Shown here piece after piece: positions 32,811 to 44,124 of a DNA stretch of 64,000 bases. Made by a program: the position numbers and the translations under genes. Where the stretch lies: the NCBI RefSeq assembly GCF_029962835.1, contig NC_080583.1, forward strand, positions 68,123,158-68,187,157. The letters are read 5' to 3'. Below the pieces are notes generated by a model that saw only the letters and a program-made list of their open reading frames with translations, was not told the DNA's origin and did no database searches. This stretch comes from Magnolia sinica (lineage: Eukaryota > Streptophyta > Magnoliopsida > Magnoliales > Magnoliaceae). Within the stretch, counting starts at the first letter, position 1; the number at the start of each line of letters is the position of its first letter.

Positions 32811-33512
32811 GGGCACGCTTCTATGATGCTGATACGGTGGTCCACACATAATACTCGTACAGTCTTTAGTAGATTCTGGCCGTTAAATTGTTAAATATAT
32901 CTCCCGGGAACCAAATTCTGATGGTTAACCACAGTTAAAATTGGGGATCATCAACAATCCACGTGGCATAGTTGTATGGAGATCCAGACAGTCCAAATTC
33001 CTGATCTAAATGTGGATGGAGCATAACCTGAGAATTACACCAAGAAGATGACGTAAACTATCTGATTTTTCCTTTTGATTTTTGGCGGCTCACTATTTTA
33101 CTTTTAACCGTCCATTTGATAGTAGTCAGTTGGATGGTTAGGATTGATTGGTGAGTTTGATTTTTAGAGATGCTCACAGACAATGTGCCCCATAATTTGG
33201 ATTGCCTAGTAGCCGTACATGCCACATGTGAGGACGACTAATATTACAGGATTCTAACCGTCGATTAGATGTCCATCAATCAGCCACCTATGACGTCATT
33301 TCAAGTATAGCTATTGGATCACGAGCCGTCGAAAGTGGACACCGTAATTGGAAAAGTTGAATACATATAATGCAAGTTTTGTAGTTTATGAGTGCATGTG
33401 CATGAGATATCATACCGCCCGGGTATTAAAGTTTCTTTTTTTTTTTCTTCTTCCTCTTCTTTTTCTTCTCTACATGGCAGGATCTCTCTGCACGATGCTC
33501 TCCAACGCTCAT

Positions 33513-34352
33513 GGGAACGGATTGGCTACTTTCCCTGACACCATCCCCGTGGCTGGTGGCTGGTGATCCGTGGGCCCCACAACAATGTATGTATTTCATC
33601 CATTCTGTTCATCTATTTTTAAAGATGATTTTAGGGCTTTATCTCAAAAATGAGAGGGATATAAATCTCAAGAGACCACACCACAGGAAAACAATAGTGA
33701 TTGGATATCCATCATTTAAATCCTACTAAGGCCCACTGTACTATTTATTTGACATCCAATCTGTTGATTAGGTCATAAAGACCCAGATGATCCAATACTT
33801 TTATGGCCCCCAAAAGGTTTTTAATGGCTACTCCCCCTGCCACCAGCCAATGGCTGATGTCGGTGCTCTGTGAGCCCCACCATGATGTGTGTGTTTCATC
33901 AATGCCGTTCATCTATTTTTGTAGATCATTTTATTGTATTACACAAAAAATTAGGTATATCCCAATCTCAAGTGGACCACATTATAGGAAACAATGTTGA
34001 ATGAACGTCAAGCATTAAAAACCTTTTGGGGCCCATAAAAATATTGGATCAAGCTGATATTTCTTTTTTCCCTTCACCTGGGTCTTTATGACCTAATCAA
34101 TAGATTGGATGTCAAATAAACAGTACAGTGGGCCTTAGTAGGATTTAAATGATGGATATCCAATCACTATTGTTTTCCTGTGGTGTGGTCCACCTGAGAT
34201 TTATATCCCTCTCATTTTTGAGATAAAGCCCTAAAATCATCTTTAAAAATGGATGAACAGAATGGATGAAATACATACATCATTGTGGGGCCCACAGATC
34301 ACCAACCACCAGCCACGGGGCTCGTGTCAGGGAAAGTAGCCAATCCGTTCCC
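33513..34352. mobile_element. Long-hairpin MITE with perfect 8-bp duplication ACGCTCAT
   Basis: ACGCTCAT is present at 33505-33512 and 34353-34360. Left arm 33513-33820 and right arm 34020-34352 are near-perfect reverse complements over about 300 bases, both starting GGGAACGGATTGGCTACTTT. The spacer plus right arm together resemble a complete copy of the 24543-25125 element, so this looks like that element with an extra inverted copy of its right arm. A transcript would fold into a very long hairpin suited to small-RNA production. The ORFs seen in it are palindrome artefacts. Confidence 0.92.
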
Positions 34353-34569
34353 ACGCTCATGGCCAGTTTTCCCGCATTGTGGAGCTGAGAAATCCAATGG
34401 CTACTCGCGGGAGTAAACATCGGAAATGATACTGTCCCCAATGTGGCATTTATCAGAGAGATCTGGCCGTTCATCAGGCCGGACACCACGTGTTATATAC
34501 TTTGTTAGAATAATCATGCATGTAGTATTATCAGATGAGGGGTACTTGTGTGAAGAAAATGGACGGTTG

Positions 34570-34706
34570 GGTCCTTACTCTGGCTCGGGTGGTAGACTTT
34601 CAGGAGTTTCAACTCGCGGTCAAGGGTTCGAGTGCCCATAGGCGCTGAAATTCTGCTAGCGTGAGTGTGTGGGGTGTGTGTGCGTGTGTTTTAAAAAAAT
34701 AAAATA
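34570..34706 (+). mobile_element. tRNA-derived SINE with a 14-bp target duplication
   Basis: AAAATGGACGGTTG occurs at 34556-34569 and again at 34707-34720, flanking a 137-base body. The body has a Pol III A-box-like TGGCTCGGGTGGTA and, about 30 bases on, the B-box-like GGTTCGAGTGCC. It ends in an A-rich tail (TTTTAAAAAAATAAAATAAA). Internal promoter boxes, A-rich 3' end and a duplication of this length are together diagnostic of a SINE. It lies inside the CACTA element, so it inserted after or travelled with it. Confidence 0.9.
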
Positions 34707-34721
34707 AAAATGGACGGTTGA

Positions 34722-34724
<3 letters not shown>

Positions 34725-34777
<53 letters not shown>
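34725..34777. repeat. (TA)n microsatellite next to the SINE
   Basis: A TA run of about 53 bases begins five bases after the SINE duplication. Microsatellite growth next to SINE tails is common. Confidence 0.88.
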
Positions 34778-34779
<2 letters not shown>

Positions 34780-34981
34780 ACTTACCGTCCACCTGATGGC
34801 CAGATCGGCCTGGCTCTTGTGCCAATGGGTATACTAAGTGAGGAACAGTTGATGAAATGTCCAAATTTCTCCCGCGGTGCACCTTACTCTTGGGCCAATG
34901 GGTATATGAATCCTTCTCTCCACTATCCTTCCTTTATCTCCACGGCCGGGACTGGAGGAGTTGGTTAAAAACAACAACAAC

Positions 34982-35008
34982 AAAAAAAAAAAAAAAAAAA
35001 AAAAAAAA
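34982..35008. repeat. Poly-A tract (27 A)
   Basis: Uninterrupted A run after ACAACAACAACA. It could be the tail of another retroposed sequence. I found no flanking duplication, so no element is called. Confidence 0.7.
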
Positions 35009-35595
35009 CACCTAGCTATCGTTCGCTCACACTCTGTCCTCTTATCGTCTAATGAAGGAAAGCCACTTCAAGTTGCTTTATGGAGTAGCTTTCCTTAAGA
35101 GAGCATTTTCTCCCCTTATAGATGAAACCTAAGTTTGAAATTGGGTAACAAAAATCTATCCCTAGAAAGCATAATAAATCCAAGATATCTTCGATCTTCA
35201 ACAAGCATTGGAGAACATTGGCCCCAAACAACTCTAGCATTGAGTCACTAGAAATTCAAAGCTTGTTATTTGTTTCTGCAAGGATAGAATAACAATATGA
35301 AAAACTACAAAAATGAGCCTGGAAATAGGATAAAAAATGAGAAGTTTAGAAAACTTATTTTGCAGAGAGGAAGTGGTCGTTGGAGTGTGTAAAACTCTCT
35401 TCCTGGACTCTTTGTTTACCGTCACATGGCTGTTCAAAGCACCTTATCAACTATGTTAACTGCTTTGACCATTTCACAAATGTAACTAATGGACAACTAC
35501 TTTTCATCCATTGAGATGGTGTGAGCATTCCTCTAGCTGATAATAGCACAAGAAATCTTACAATTGAATTCATGATCTATGCTTTCTTTTCACAG

Positions 35596-36071
35596 ATATA
35601 TGGATAGCAGCGGGCTAAGTGGCGAGATTTCTTCAACATTTGCTAGCTTGAGAAACATGCAGATCTTGTAAGAGCTCGTGATTATAAGAAGCATGGAAAT
35701 CATTGAAATCATAGGCCCTACCTTAGATTGCTCTTGAACTAGCAGTGGCACAGCTTATGGTTTGCATCCAATGGGCATTAAAATGGGAAAATTCACAATG
35801 ATCTGATTTCGACAGATTAATGCCCATTATCCAGGGCTTAGTACAGTTCAATCAATCTGATTTTGGGTTATGACCCATCTACTGTGGGCCCCCAAGATTT
35901 TGGACAGTTCAATTTTGGTTACTTGCATTCCATGTCTATCATTTCTGATCCCTTAATTTGTCAATATTCGCATTTACGGTGGAAAATCTGATTGGATTTC
36001 AGGTGGGCCTCCGATAACCAGTTCACAGGAAGGATACCTGATTTCATTGGGAGTTGGAATCTTACCAATTT
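35596..36071 (+). pseudogene. Two captured exons of an LRR-VIII receptor-like kinase
   Basis: Exon 1 (35596-35667, 72 bases) lies between a TTTTCACAG acceptor and a GTAAGA donor and encodes YMDSSGLSGEISSTFASLRN plus MQI. Exon 2 (36003-36071, 69 bases) follows a TTTCAG acceptor, ends at GTAAGC and encodes WASDNQFTGRIPDFIGSW plus NLTNL. The split codon joins in frame. These are consecutive leucine-rich repeats of the plant LRR-VIII-2 receptor-kinase group (At1g56140-like), where each LRR is a 72-base exon in one phase. Neither exon has a stop; exon 2 seems one codon short. No other kinase exons were seen. They lie inside the CACTA element, so this is a transduplicated gene fragment. Confidence 0.85.
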
Positions 36072-36539
36072 GTAAGCTAATACATCACTATTGAATCACC
36101 TCCTGCTGCATCAAAGGAAGTTTCTCCAGGAATAACTGTGGACAACCTCAAAGTGAATAGAGGTGGCCTAAGAGGATATTCCATGCTGATCTTGATCTGC
36201 CATGAATGATGAACGTCAAAGCAGAGGTCAAAAGCACAAACCAAGAAAAGAATTAACAGCAAAAACTTATCTTACCTCTGGGAAATGAGATCTGAATCGG
36301 TACATAACATATCTATTTGAATGAGAATTGAAGACTCTTTCTCGGGTTTCTTGGGTTTTATTTGAGAGGAAAAACCCATTTAAGTTTTTTGCTTTTCAAG
36401 CATTTGATTTTATGGTGTCTTGCATTGGAAATTAAAGAAACTGTCTGGGTTCTGTTTCAGAGAAACGGATTATCTTTGTGTTTTTCATGTTCTAGACTTT
36501 GAAGTTTCAAGTTACTTAAAATAAGACTTGTGAACTGAG

Positions 36540-37043
36540 GTTAAAATATTGTAGCTAATGTTGTGGATCTTATTAACTATGCACAAGTTTACGAATAGGT
36601 TACAATAAATGATTTAGCCTTAGTTGTTGAGAACTGAAGTTAAAAAGTGAATTTAGCCTCAGTTGATGCCAACAAACGCTAAATCCATCTTTAGTCTCAA
36701 TTTTGCCTCATGTTATCTAAACTGAGACTACAACTCCTGCTGCTAAAGGCTTTAGCCTCGATTGTTGAGAATCGATGTTAAAAATCGATTTAGCTTCAAA
36801 TGGAGGCAACCGAGGCTAAAATTTGGATTTAGTCTCAGTTGGAAACAACGGAGGCTAAAATTTTGATTTAGCCTCATTTTGAGGCCTCGGTTGCTAAAAC
36901 CAAGGCTAAAGCCTTTAGTCACTGAGGTTCCAGCTTCGGTTTGGATAATTGAGGCAAAATTGCGGTTAAAGGCTTTAACCTCACTTTATAACCTTTTTAG
37001 CCACAATTTTGAACTAAGGCTAAAGGCCTTTTTTGTTGTAGTG
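36540..37043. repeat. CACTA right subterminal repeats
   Basis: Units with TTTAGCCTCAGTTG, AACCGAGGCTAAA and GAGGCTAAAATTTTGATTTAG repeat about every 50 bases up to the terminus. They match the left array in motif, supporting the pairing of the two ends. Confidence 0.82.
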
Positions 37044-38092
37044 TATACCCAATTCATTTCAAAAATACCATTATTATCTGAATAAACTCTAAATCACTCA
37101 TTAGTGGGCTACTAAACACGAAGCTATAGAAAGACGTTCGTCTTATTAAGTTTGACGGCCATCATGAGCGGTGAATCAAGAAAGTGTCCAAAACAGTTCA
37201 ACTTGGGTCAAAGGCCTAGTGCTTGAAATACACGAATACCTTAGGCTGAAGCCTAAAGCTTAAGTAAAATAAACATTCCATTTCTTTGCAAAAGTTGTCT
37301 TTTTGACAATTAGATCATGACCAAACTTGAAGTGCGAGTTAAAGATATTTCCTCGCTCATATCCGGATAGTCGTGACCCCAATTGATCACCGACGATCGT
37401 TAATCGTAAGTGGGGCCCCCACGGTTGATCAAAGTGTCCGATTGTCGTCGGGTTGTAACCAAACATAGATCATTTAGCAGGGTACCTCTTCCATGGTGTA
37501 TATAACTCAATGTCCCCTCAGAATGCCCCATAAGTAAAAAACAACCGCCTTCAGGGTTAATATAATGAAAAAAGGATCATTGGGGTCATTTCTGCACCAT
37601 CTGACATTATAAATGCCATTTCATGTAACAACCCCTCTCCCCATACGAATTTTTCCTAAAAATTATGGAGAAAGAGAGAAATAGAGGGAGAAAGGGAGAG
37701 AGAAAGAGAAAGAAAGTAAGAGAGATAGAGAGTGAGGTCCTTGGTGTTTGTTTGCACCGGAATTCATTCAATACAACCCAAGCTATTACCGTTTTTCTCT
37801 GTTGAATCCATCCCTACGCACGATCGGAGGTAAGAAATGCTTCCTGCCTCATGTTTAAACTATCTTATGTTAAATTTTATGAATCTTACTTAAGTTTTAT
37901 TTGATTTGATTAGGAATTTGTGTTTTTCTCTAACTTGGAGGCTCTAAGTCGGACGAATCATTGTAAAGGTACAGACTATTATGCCTAGGTTTCCATTTAT
38001 TGACCATTGAAGGTCTCAGTTAATGATGTCTTGCGGTGAATGGTTTGTAAATAGTTAGCATATTCATATTTCGAGTTTGATTGCAATATGTG

Positions 38093-39428
38093 CACTACCC
38101 AAAAACTGGGCAAAGGATACGGATAAAAGTCATAGCCATAGATCTATGGCTACGGTTTTAGTCCGTAGCACGACCGTAGTTGTAGGTGCCGTAACAATAA
38201 GCCTTGAACCTATGGCTACGGATTTAATCCGTAGCTATAGATTATAATAGCTACAGATTTAATCCGTAGCAATTATATTTGTAGCGAAAAGCACAATAGC
38301 TATGGATATTATTTGCAGCTAAAAGTCCGTAGCAATATGCCAAATTAATAATGGCTATAGCTGTCAGATTACCGGCTACGGTTAATATCTGTAGCTATTT
38401 CGTACATTAAAAAATATATATGATCATTTGTTTATTCAATTACCACCTTCATAGTCATTCATTCATTCAATTACAATCAATTACAATCAATTACAATCCT
38501 TAATTCAATCAATTACAATCCTTCATTCATCAATTACAATCAACTACAATCCTTCATTTAATCAATTACAATTACAATTACAATAATGCTGAAAATATAG
38601 GTAACTTAATGATGGTTTCTCTCTTATTCATCTGATTTCAACAACATTGTTGCATTAGAACCCAATTCAGGAATAGGTGGTAACTACCTCATATAGTCAA
38701 TGTTATTTATGGTCTACCATACACAACACATTTTTTTTTTGAAGAAACAACCATCTCTTTCTTCTTACAGTGAAGATCTATGTCATTGTTAATGTGGTTG
38801 TAATTGTAATTTATTGTAATTGTAATTCATTCATCAATTAACTGTGCTTCTTCTTCTTCTCCTTCTTGCGGCGAAAGGGGGTTTTGAAAATAGAGAGAGG
38901 GGAATGCGGCCAAGAGAGAGGGAGAGAGGGTTAAGGAGAGTGGGAGATTGAGATAGGGCAAGGGAAAGAGAGAGGTTGAGTGCGAGAGAGAGAGATGGAG
39001 AGATCGTTTTTCGTCTGATGTGCGCGGGAGAAAATGGCGGACAGACGGGTTTTATTTTTGGGAGGGCGCTTTGGGTTTTGGAGGGGCGCGTGACGGATGG
39101 CCCCTTTGGGACGTTGGGTTTTAGGATCGTGGGGCTCACTGTGATGCATTTTATATATCCACTCATCCATTAATTTTAAATTATTATTTTAAGTGCTGAT
39201 ACAAAAAATGAGTCAGATCGAATCATTAATGAGACCACACAACATATTAATAGTAGAAATTAATTTTTATTATTTTATATGGTGTGGTCCACTTAGACAT
39301 TTAATCTACATAATTTTTGAGCTTATCCACTAAAATTTCACTAGCGGATGAGCGATTCATTACTATTGTTGTTCGGTCAGATCTAGGTAGATGTTACTTC
39401 AACATTATGCTCTTTCTTTTATGTAGTG
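38093..39428. mobile_element. Second CACTA-like element, GCTACGGATT subterminal family
   Basis: The left end is CACTACCCAAAAACTGGGC and the right end reads CACTACATAAAAGAAAG inwards. 38125-38400 is full of CTATGGCTACGG and ATTTAATCCGTAGC units in both orientations, as expected for CACTA subterminal DNA and shared with 14797-15210. The three bases outside (GTG and ATT) do not match, so one boundary may be wrong. There is no transposase. The proline/serine-rich minus-strand frame at 38834-39166 comes from an A/G-rich tract and is not convincing as a gene. Confidence 0.55.
38460..38590. repeat. Tandem CAATTACAATC repeat
   Basis: Eleven-base CAATTACAATC units alternate with CTTCATTCAAT units, ending in a short ATTACA run. 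It lies inside the CACTA-like element and has no coding meaning. Confidence 0.75.
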
Positions 39429-39478
39429 ATTATGTAATTCCCTTTATTGACTTGTCTTCTTTTCTTTAGTAATAAGGG

Positions 39479-39713
39479 AACTCTCGGTCACTGAAAAGTC
39501 AATTGTTACATTAACCCTCTAGACCGAGGAATCCGCTCAAATCATCCGTGTCGATGTTGCTCAGCCCTAGGCCGAAGTATTTGAAATTTCAAACTCAGAA
39601 AGGACTATGAGCGACATTCGACAATATTTAGATCAAATTGAAGGCCAAGAGAAGATAATAATACACAAACCTATGGAATCCTTCAATATTCTTTTGTAAT
39701 CCATAATCGCATC
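39479..39713 (+). pseudogene. PMD-type relic, middle part
   Basis: After a CTTTCTTTAG acceptor-like site, frames give SERTMSDIRQYLDQIEGQEK and then IIIHKPMESFNILL, with stops between. The text resumes beyond the solo LTR as SSLAFFKDQEVIESQLRYRT, so both sides belonged to one sequence. This low-complexity, charged part follows the mobile domain in PMD-type transposon proteins. Assignment rests mainly on position between the PMD core (30.6-31.0 kb) and the coiled-coil part (42.8-43.8 kb). Confidence 0.5.
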
Positions 39714-42700
39714 TGTAATGTCCTAAATTTTATCTATTTTGGATTATCAAAAAAATCTTAAATTTTTTTTTATATAACCAGCCCATGTCGTCACTTATTG
39801 ACCCTTGACGCTCGAGGTGAGCCTATATGTAGATGATACCAGTAAAGAACTGTACAAATTCGATTAACCAACTATATGAAGCCAACGAATCTGCCTAATC
39901 ACTTAGACCTCATGTCTAACCTCGTGAATTGTTCACTAGGGCCCAAATCTAATTGACAAATCAAGACAAATGTAACTAAATTAAAGGTCTACCTAAAAAC
40001 CGAGCCAGCTATGGCCCGGATCTTGACTAATGGACCAAATCAACCCGGTCACTCATTTAGCCTAAGAACCAATGATCTAGAGTGATCATGACTAAATAAC
40101 CATTTCTGCTAATTTCGAATAGGCCACACTATGAAATTAATTAATCCAGACCCTAAAAACTATGCCCAAGAAATCTCCCTACCCAATTCATTTGAAAAAT
40201 GCCCCGATTATTGGAACAAGCTTTAGATTGCTCGTTAGTGGGCCACTAGTTCTGAAAGTTTAAAATAATGTTCGTCTCACTAGGCTTGACATTTATCGTA
40301 GATGGTGGACCCAAATGATGCCCCAAACCACACAACTTGGACCATGAAGGTAGAGCTTGAAAGGCGCGACTCACCAGGACTTGAAACCTGAAACTTAAAT
40401 GAGTTGGCCCTGCCACTAAAATGGCGAAGTTGCGACTTTCCAACCATTGAATTGCAACCAAACTCGGGCCATGAGTTAAGAATATTTTCCTACTCATATA
40501 CATATAACTAGGGCCCTGATTAAACATCGGTGACCGTTGATCACAAATCAGACCCCTGCAATCAATTGTCACATCTGTTTGCCACTAAACTTTGGACAAC
40601 CCCTCATCAGACTACAGGACACCTATCCCATGGCATAGATGGGCCAAGGGGCCACTGGGAGAACCTCAAGGACCATAAATGAACCTCATATGGTCATATG
40701 CAATAAGACTTGCCACCCTAGGGCCATTTGAACTAAAATTCAGACTATATAAGCTCAAAACACTCTCTCCCTCACTCCCATACGAATTTTTTCAGCAAAG
40801 GAGGGAGAGAGGGAGAGAGAGAGAGAGAGAGAGCTTAAAGGGGTGGGAATTGAGAGAATTCCCTCTCCTACCATGACCTCATGTCGGAAACCGCATCTTC
40901 GCCGCCACAAGAGGCGATTTGCTATGATCGAAAGGTAACCACCCTATCATCTCCCTAATTCCAGGAAAATGAGCCACATCCATGTGACACAGGCCCCGAC
41001 GCGTCAACTCACGAGTCCGGCACCCCAAAAACCACTCTGCGAGCCTTCGGCAACCCCCAGTTGCAGACCATTAGCTATAGGTGGCCGTTTATCTAATCTA
41101 GGCCGAAACTAGTGATTATGGGTGTAGAATTTGATTGCATGTCAGTTGCATGCATGTTAATTGTGGAATTGGAGTGTTATTTTGAATGTTTTCTGATTTT
41201 TGGGGAACTTGGGCTCTTAATCGCCCAAGATTCTTGCATTGCCTTAATTCCTGTTATTTATAACATAAAATTAGGACACAATCCCCAAATCCCAAAATTT
41301 ATAGAAAAAATTTGCTGCATGTCCCCTATGCACATGATTAATTACTGATTTTCATTATATGCATGTTGTTTCTCTGAAATTGAGCTTGTTTACATGCTTA
41401 TTTGAATTCTTCCCTATATTTAAGAATCCTCGATGAATCATGATAACAATGTCTATAGTTTATCACTATATATGTCTAAATCTTTCACAACTATGAGTAG
41501 ATCGACACCTATGTTAATATGTTTCATTTATACACTGTTCCCTTTTCCGGATCGGCCAGCAATTTCAAAATATGCATGGGCAGCCCATCTAATAGGGCCA
41601 CCCAATGGCTAATTTAACCCAACTAATCGAAATACGGATAGTCGGCAGTAGTTGGACTATGCAGGACTTTGCTCTCAATGTCGTACGACTCATAGTTCGT
41701 TTATAGGGGATAAATTGGCTCATAAGCTAGCCGACGATGCCTGTTAACCATGTTTATACATGCCTGCTTGAACCTGAGACACCTTGCGCCCACTTCCTCC
41801 TACTGGTAACTAACTTGTTGCAGCCCACAAGTCTCAGGAGCTGGGCATGGTGTATGGGACACTATGCCCGAGCTGTCGGCTTACGCTGGGGTGACGAGTC
41901 TTCCTGTAGTGACTACGAGCAAGGACTCTTTCTTACAATTTTCCTCATATGTTTTCTTTATTATTGGGAGTGACGAACCCAAATGGGCCAAGGATGGCGA
42001 GAGCAAGATAACCACGGCCGCTAAGGTCACGTGATCAGAATAGGGCATTGATCTGTCAATGTGTTCCAGTTTCTCCAAATTGCTGGTTGAATGAATGAAA
42101 TTAATCAACGTGGCCAACATCTCACCATCACATCGCATTAGTTAGGTTGGCGACTCAGCAGTCGAGGTCACATTGATGGAGTGTTTTGCATTACAATTGT
42201 TAAATAGCGTCGCTCGAGAGAATATTGGAAGTAAGGGCATGCATCATATCATGAAACCATGCATATGCATTAATAAGAGTAGTTAAGATTTTGTGAATGA
42301 AATCTTTTCACTAAATTTGTCTATGTATTTGATAATATGCATAACTTATTGTTCTTGGTATCCATTGAGTTAATTACTCACTCCCACTCTGGGACGGTGT
42401 TTTAAAACACCAACCAAAACCTGTCTTAGATGTAGGGATTACGGAGCTCGACGCGCTTGATGGAGCGAGCGTGGATGAGGACAAGTTGTCGTATTTTTAG
42501 ATTTTCGGTGGATCTTCGTAGACCGCTATAGGATTAGCCATAGGGCTCAAGGCTGGGGTCCATTCATTTTTTTAGATGATATATTTTGCGGAACGTAGTT
42601 CCCTCAAGTTTATTTACATTACCTTTTTGTTTGGATATGGATTTACTTTATTTAGTTGCACATGAGTTCATCATATTGTTTTGATTTATGTTACATGGTC

Positions 42701-42829
42701 CTCTTCGCTTCCCCATTGCTTATGAATTGAAATAACTATACCGATTCTGAAAACCCAGTAGGGCATAAGTGGCACCCAGGAATTCGAGAGCCGAGTACCT
42801 ACTTAGCCCCCAAAATTTGGGGCGTTACA
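39714..42829 (+). mobile_element. Solo LTR of a Ty3/Gypsy element (3.1 kb)
   Basis: It starts TGTAATGTCC and ends TTGGGGCGTTACA. It has no primer site or internal region and its flanks belong to one sequence, so it is a solo LTR. Flanking bases (GCATC left, TCGTC right) are only partly matching, so the duplication has mutated. Layout matches the Gypsy 5' LTR at 44744-47807: TATATAAG, then CATACGAATTTTTTC, then GA-rich leader, then GGACGGTGTTTTAAAACACC. Frames of up to 110 residues inside it are not genes. Confidence 0.85.
40746..40753 (+). promoter_or_regulatory. LTR TATA box
   Basis: TATATAAG lies about 30 bases before a C/T-rich start region and the conserved CATACGAATTTTTTC leader. The same arrangement occurs at 37608 and 45520 in the related LTRs. 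Confidence 0.65.
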
Positions 42830-43760
42830 TCGTCACTTGCATTTTTTAAGGATCAAGAAGTGATAGAGAGTCAGTTGCGCTATCGGACTTACCTTCTGTC
42901 CAACCACCTTCTCCCCCAAAATCGACTGATCAATCAATCTCTCTGGTCGATGAGCATCAGATTGCGCCCATGGATGAAGAAATAACAATTGAATAAGAAA
43001 TACTTCAACCAGTTGAAATCGCTTCTGGTCAAGATACTGAGGTTGCAATGGTCGATGTCTCTACTTCACTGGTCCCCTTGACTAATGGTGCTCATACCTA
43101 GTCTTCTGGAGAGAAACTACTTCCTATAGAAGATATACTATCTTGTTTCAACTAGACTTTTCCATATGACATCCTAACTCCCAATCCTCCTGCACTTCAA
43201 TGAAAATTCAGTAACTGCAGGAAGAATTACGCATCGTCATTCAGTTTGGTGCTTCTAACATGATTGTGTCAAGATCGATTAAGAGACTAAACTTCCTTGT
43301 TCACCAATTCCAAACTCTCATTCCATTGGATAAAACTTTATTAGCCAAGCTACTTGCATTGTATGAATTCTTAAGCTTGATTCTCGAACTCTAGGACACA
43401 CTCACCATGGTTGATAGACTTTAAAATATTAAGTCAGTCGTGTCCCTCAAGATGATTACAATCATAGATGCTAGGGAGAAACTTGTTGTAGCATATAACA
43501 ACTTAAAGGAGTCCAATGCTTCGTTGATTGATCTAGAGGATAAAATCTTAGTTATGGAGAATAATATGAGATTGTTGAAGGAAGAACAAAAGTCTATGAT
43601 CAGGCGCAGACAGAATTAGATGATCGAAATCACTCAACTGGGTATCTTCATGCAAGAGCATACTTCATTGATTGGTGAGATTGCCCATTATGAAGTCAAC
43701 ACCAAAGCTGCTCTCCATCATTGGGAAATTAAGCGGTCAAAGCTTTAAGAAGAAATTGGA
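42830..43760 (+). pseudogene. PMD-type relic, C-terminal coiled-coil part
   Basis: Shifting frames give SDLPSVQPPSPPKSTDQSIS (Pro/Ser-rich linker) and later AREKLVVAYNNLKESNASLI, then EDKILVMENNMRLLKEEQKS and HEIKRSKL-like sequence. That is a Pro/Ser-rich stretch followed by a long coiled coil, as is usual at the C-terminus of PMD-type transposon proteins. Stops are frequent. It follows the solo LTR directly and continues the text broken at 39713. Confidence 0.5.
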
Positions 43761-44124
43761 TCTTTCTCATTTTTTGATTTCTTATTGGTTTTGTACCTGT
43801 CCATCATTGGCCATGCAATTTTTTTAATCTTTAATACAATTGACCAGAAAACTTGCTATCGGTATTTCATTTTTGGTACTTAGCATTTTTCTCTTGCGTG
43901 CATTACTATATTACTAGCAATTTTTCATGAGAAATCATGCACTTGTTCGTTTCCTCTCTCTAGGAAATGCTTCATATCATTAATGGACATTGTAATCAAT
44001 GTGACACCTCGCCTTTGGGCATGATTGTTTATGTCAAATGCCTATTTGAAGGGATTCACTGGTGCCTAATCACTACAGACTCAGTTTCCTTTCTTCTCAT
44101 CTTTAGGCGTTCTTTATTTCTGTA

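Larger units (their letters stand above)
31509..37043. mobile_element. Non-autonomous CACTA transposon (5.5 kb) carrying host exons
   Basis: The left terminus is CATTACAAGAAATTAGGCC; the right terminus reads CACTACAACAAAAAAGGCC inwards, both followed by TTTAGC. A TAC target triplet is seen at 31506-31508 and 37046-37048, with two extra bases at the right junction. The related LTR at 40172-40193 shows the uninterrupted site (CTCCCTACCCAATTC). Dense subterminal repeats lie at both ends. No transposase was found. The cargo includes two LRR receptor-kinase exons (35596-36071), a SINE and a hairpin MITE. Confidence 0.88.
31022..38092 (+). mobile_element. Ty3/Gypsy-type LTR fragment (copy 1), opened by a CACTA element
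   Basis: It starts TGTAACGTCC at 31022, and its next 480 bases match the solo LTR at 39714 (shared GTCACTTACTGACCCTTGAC, CTCGAGGTGAGCCTATA). The CACTA at 31509-37043 splits it; at 37046 the LTR resumes with CCCAATTCATTTCAAAAAT, collinear with 40181 on. A TATA motif (TTATAAAT, 37608) and CATACGAATTTTTCC downstream fit the LTR promoter layout of the other copies. Only about 1.5 kb of LTR remains and no 3' end like GGGGCGTTACA was found, so it is truncated near 38092. Confidence 0.75.

Noticed and set aside
38834-39170. Pro/Ser/Leu-rich minus-strand ORF of 110 residues
   Set aside because: It translates a GA-rich low-complexity tract inside a CACTA-like element and has overlapping alternative frames.
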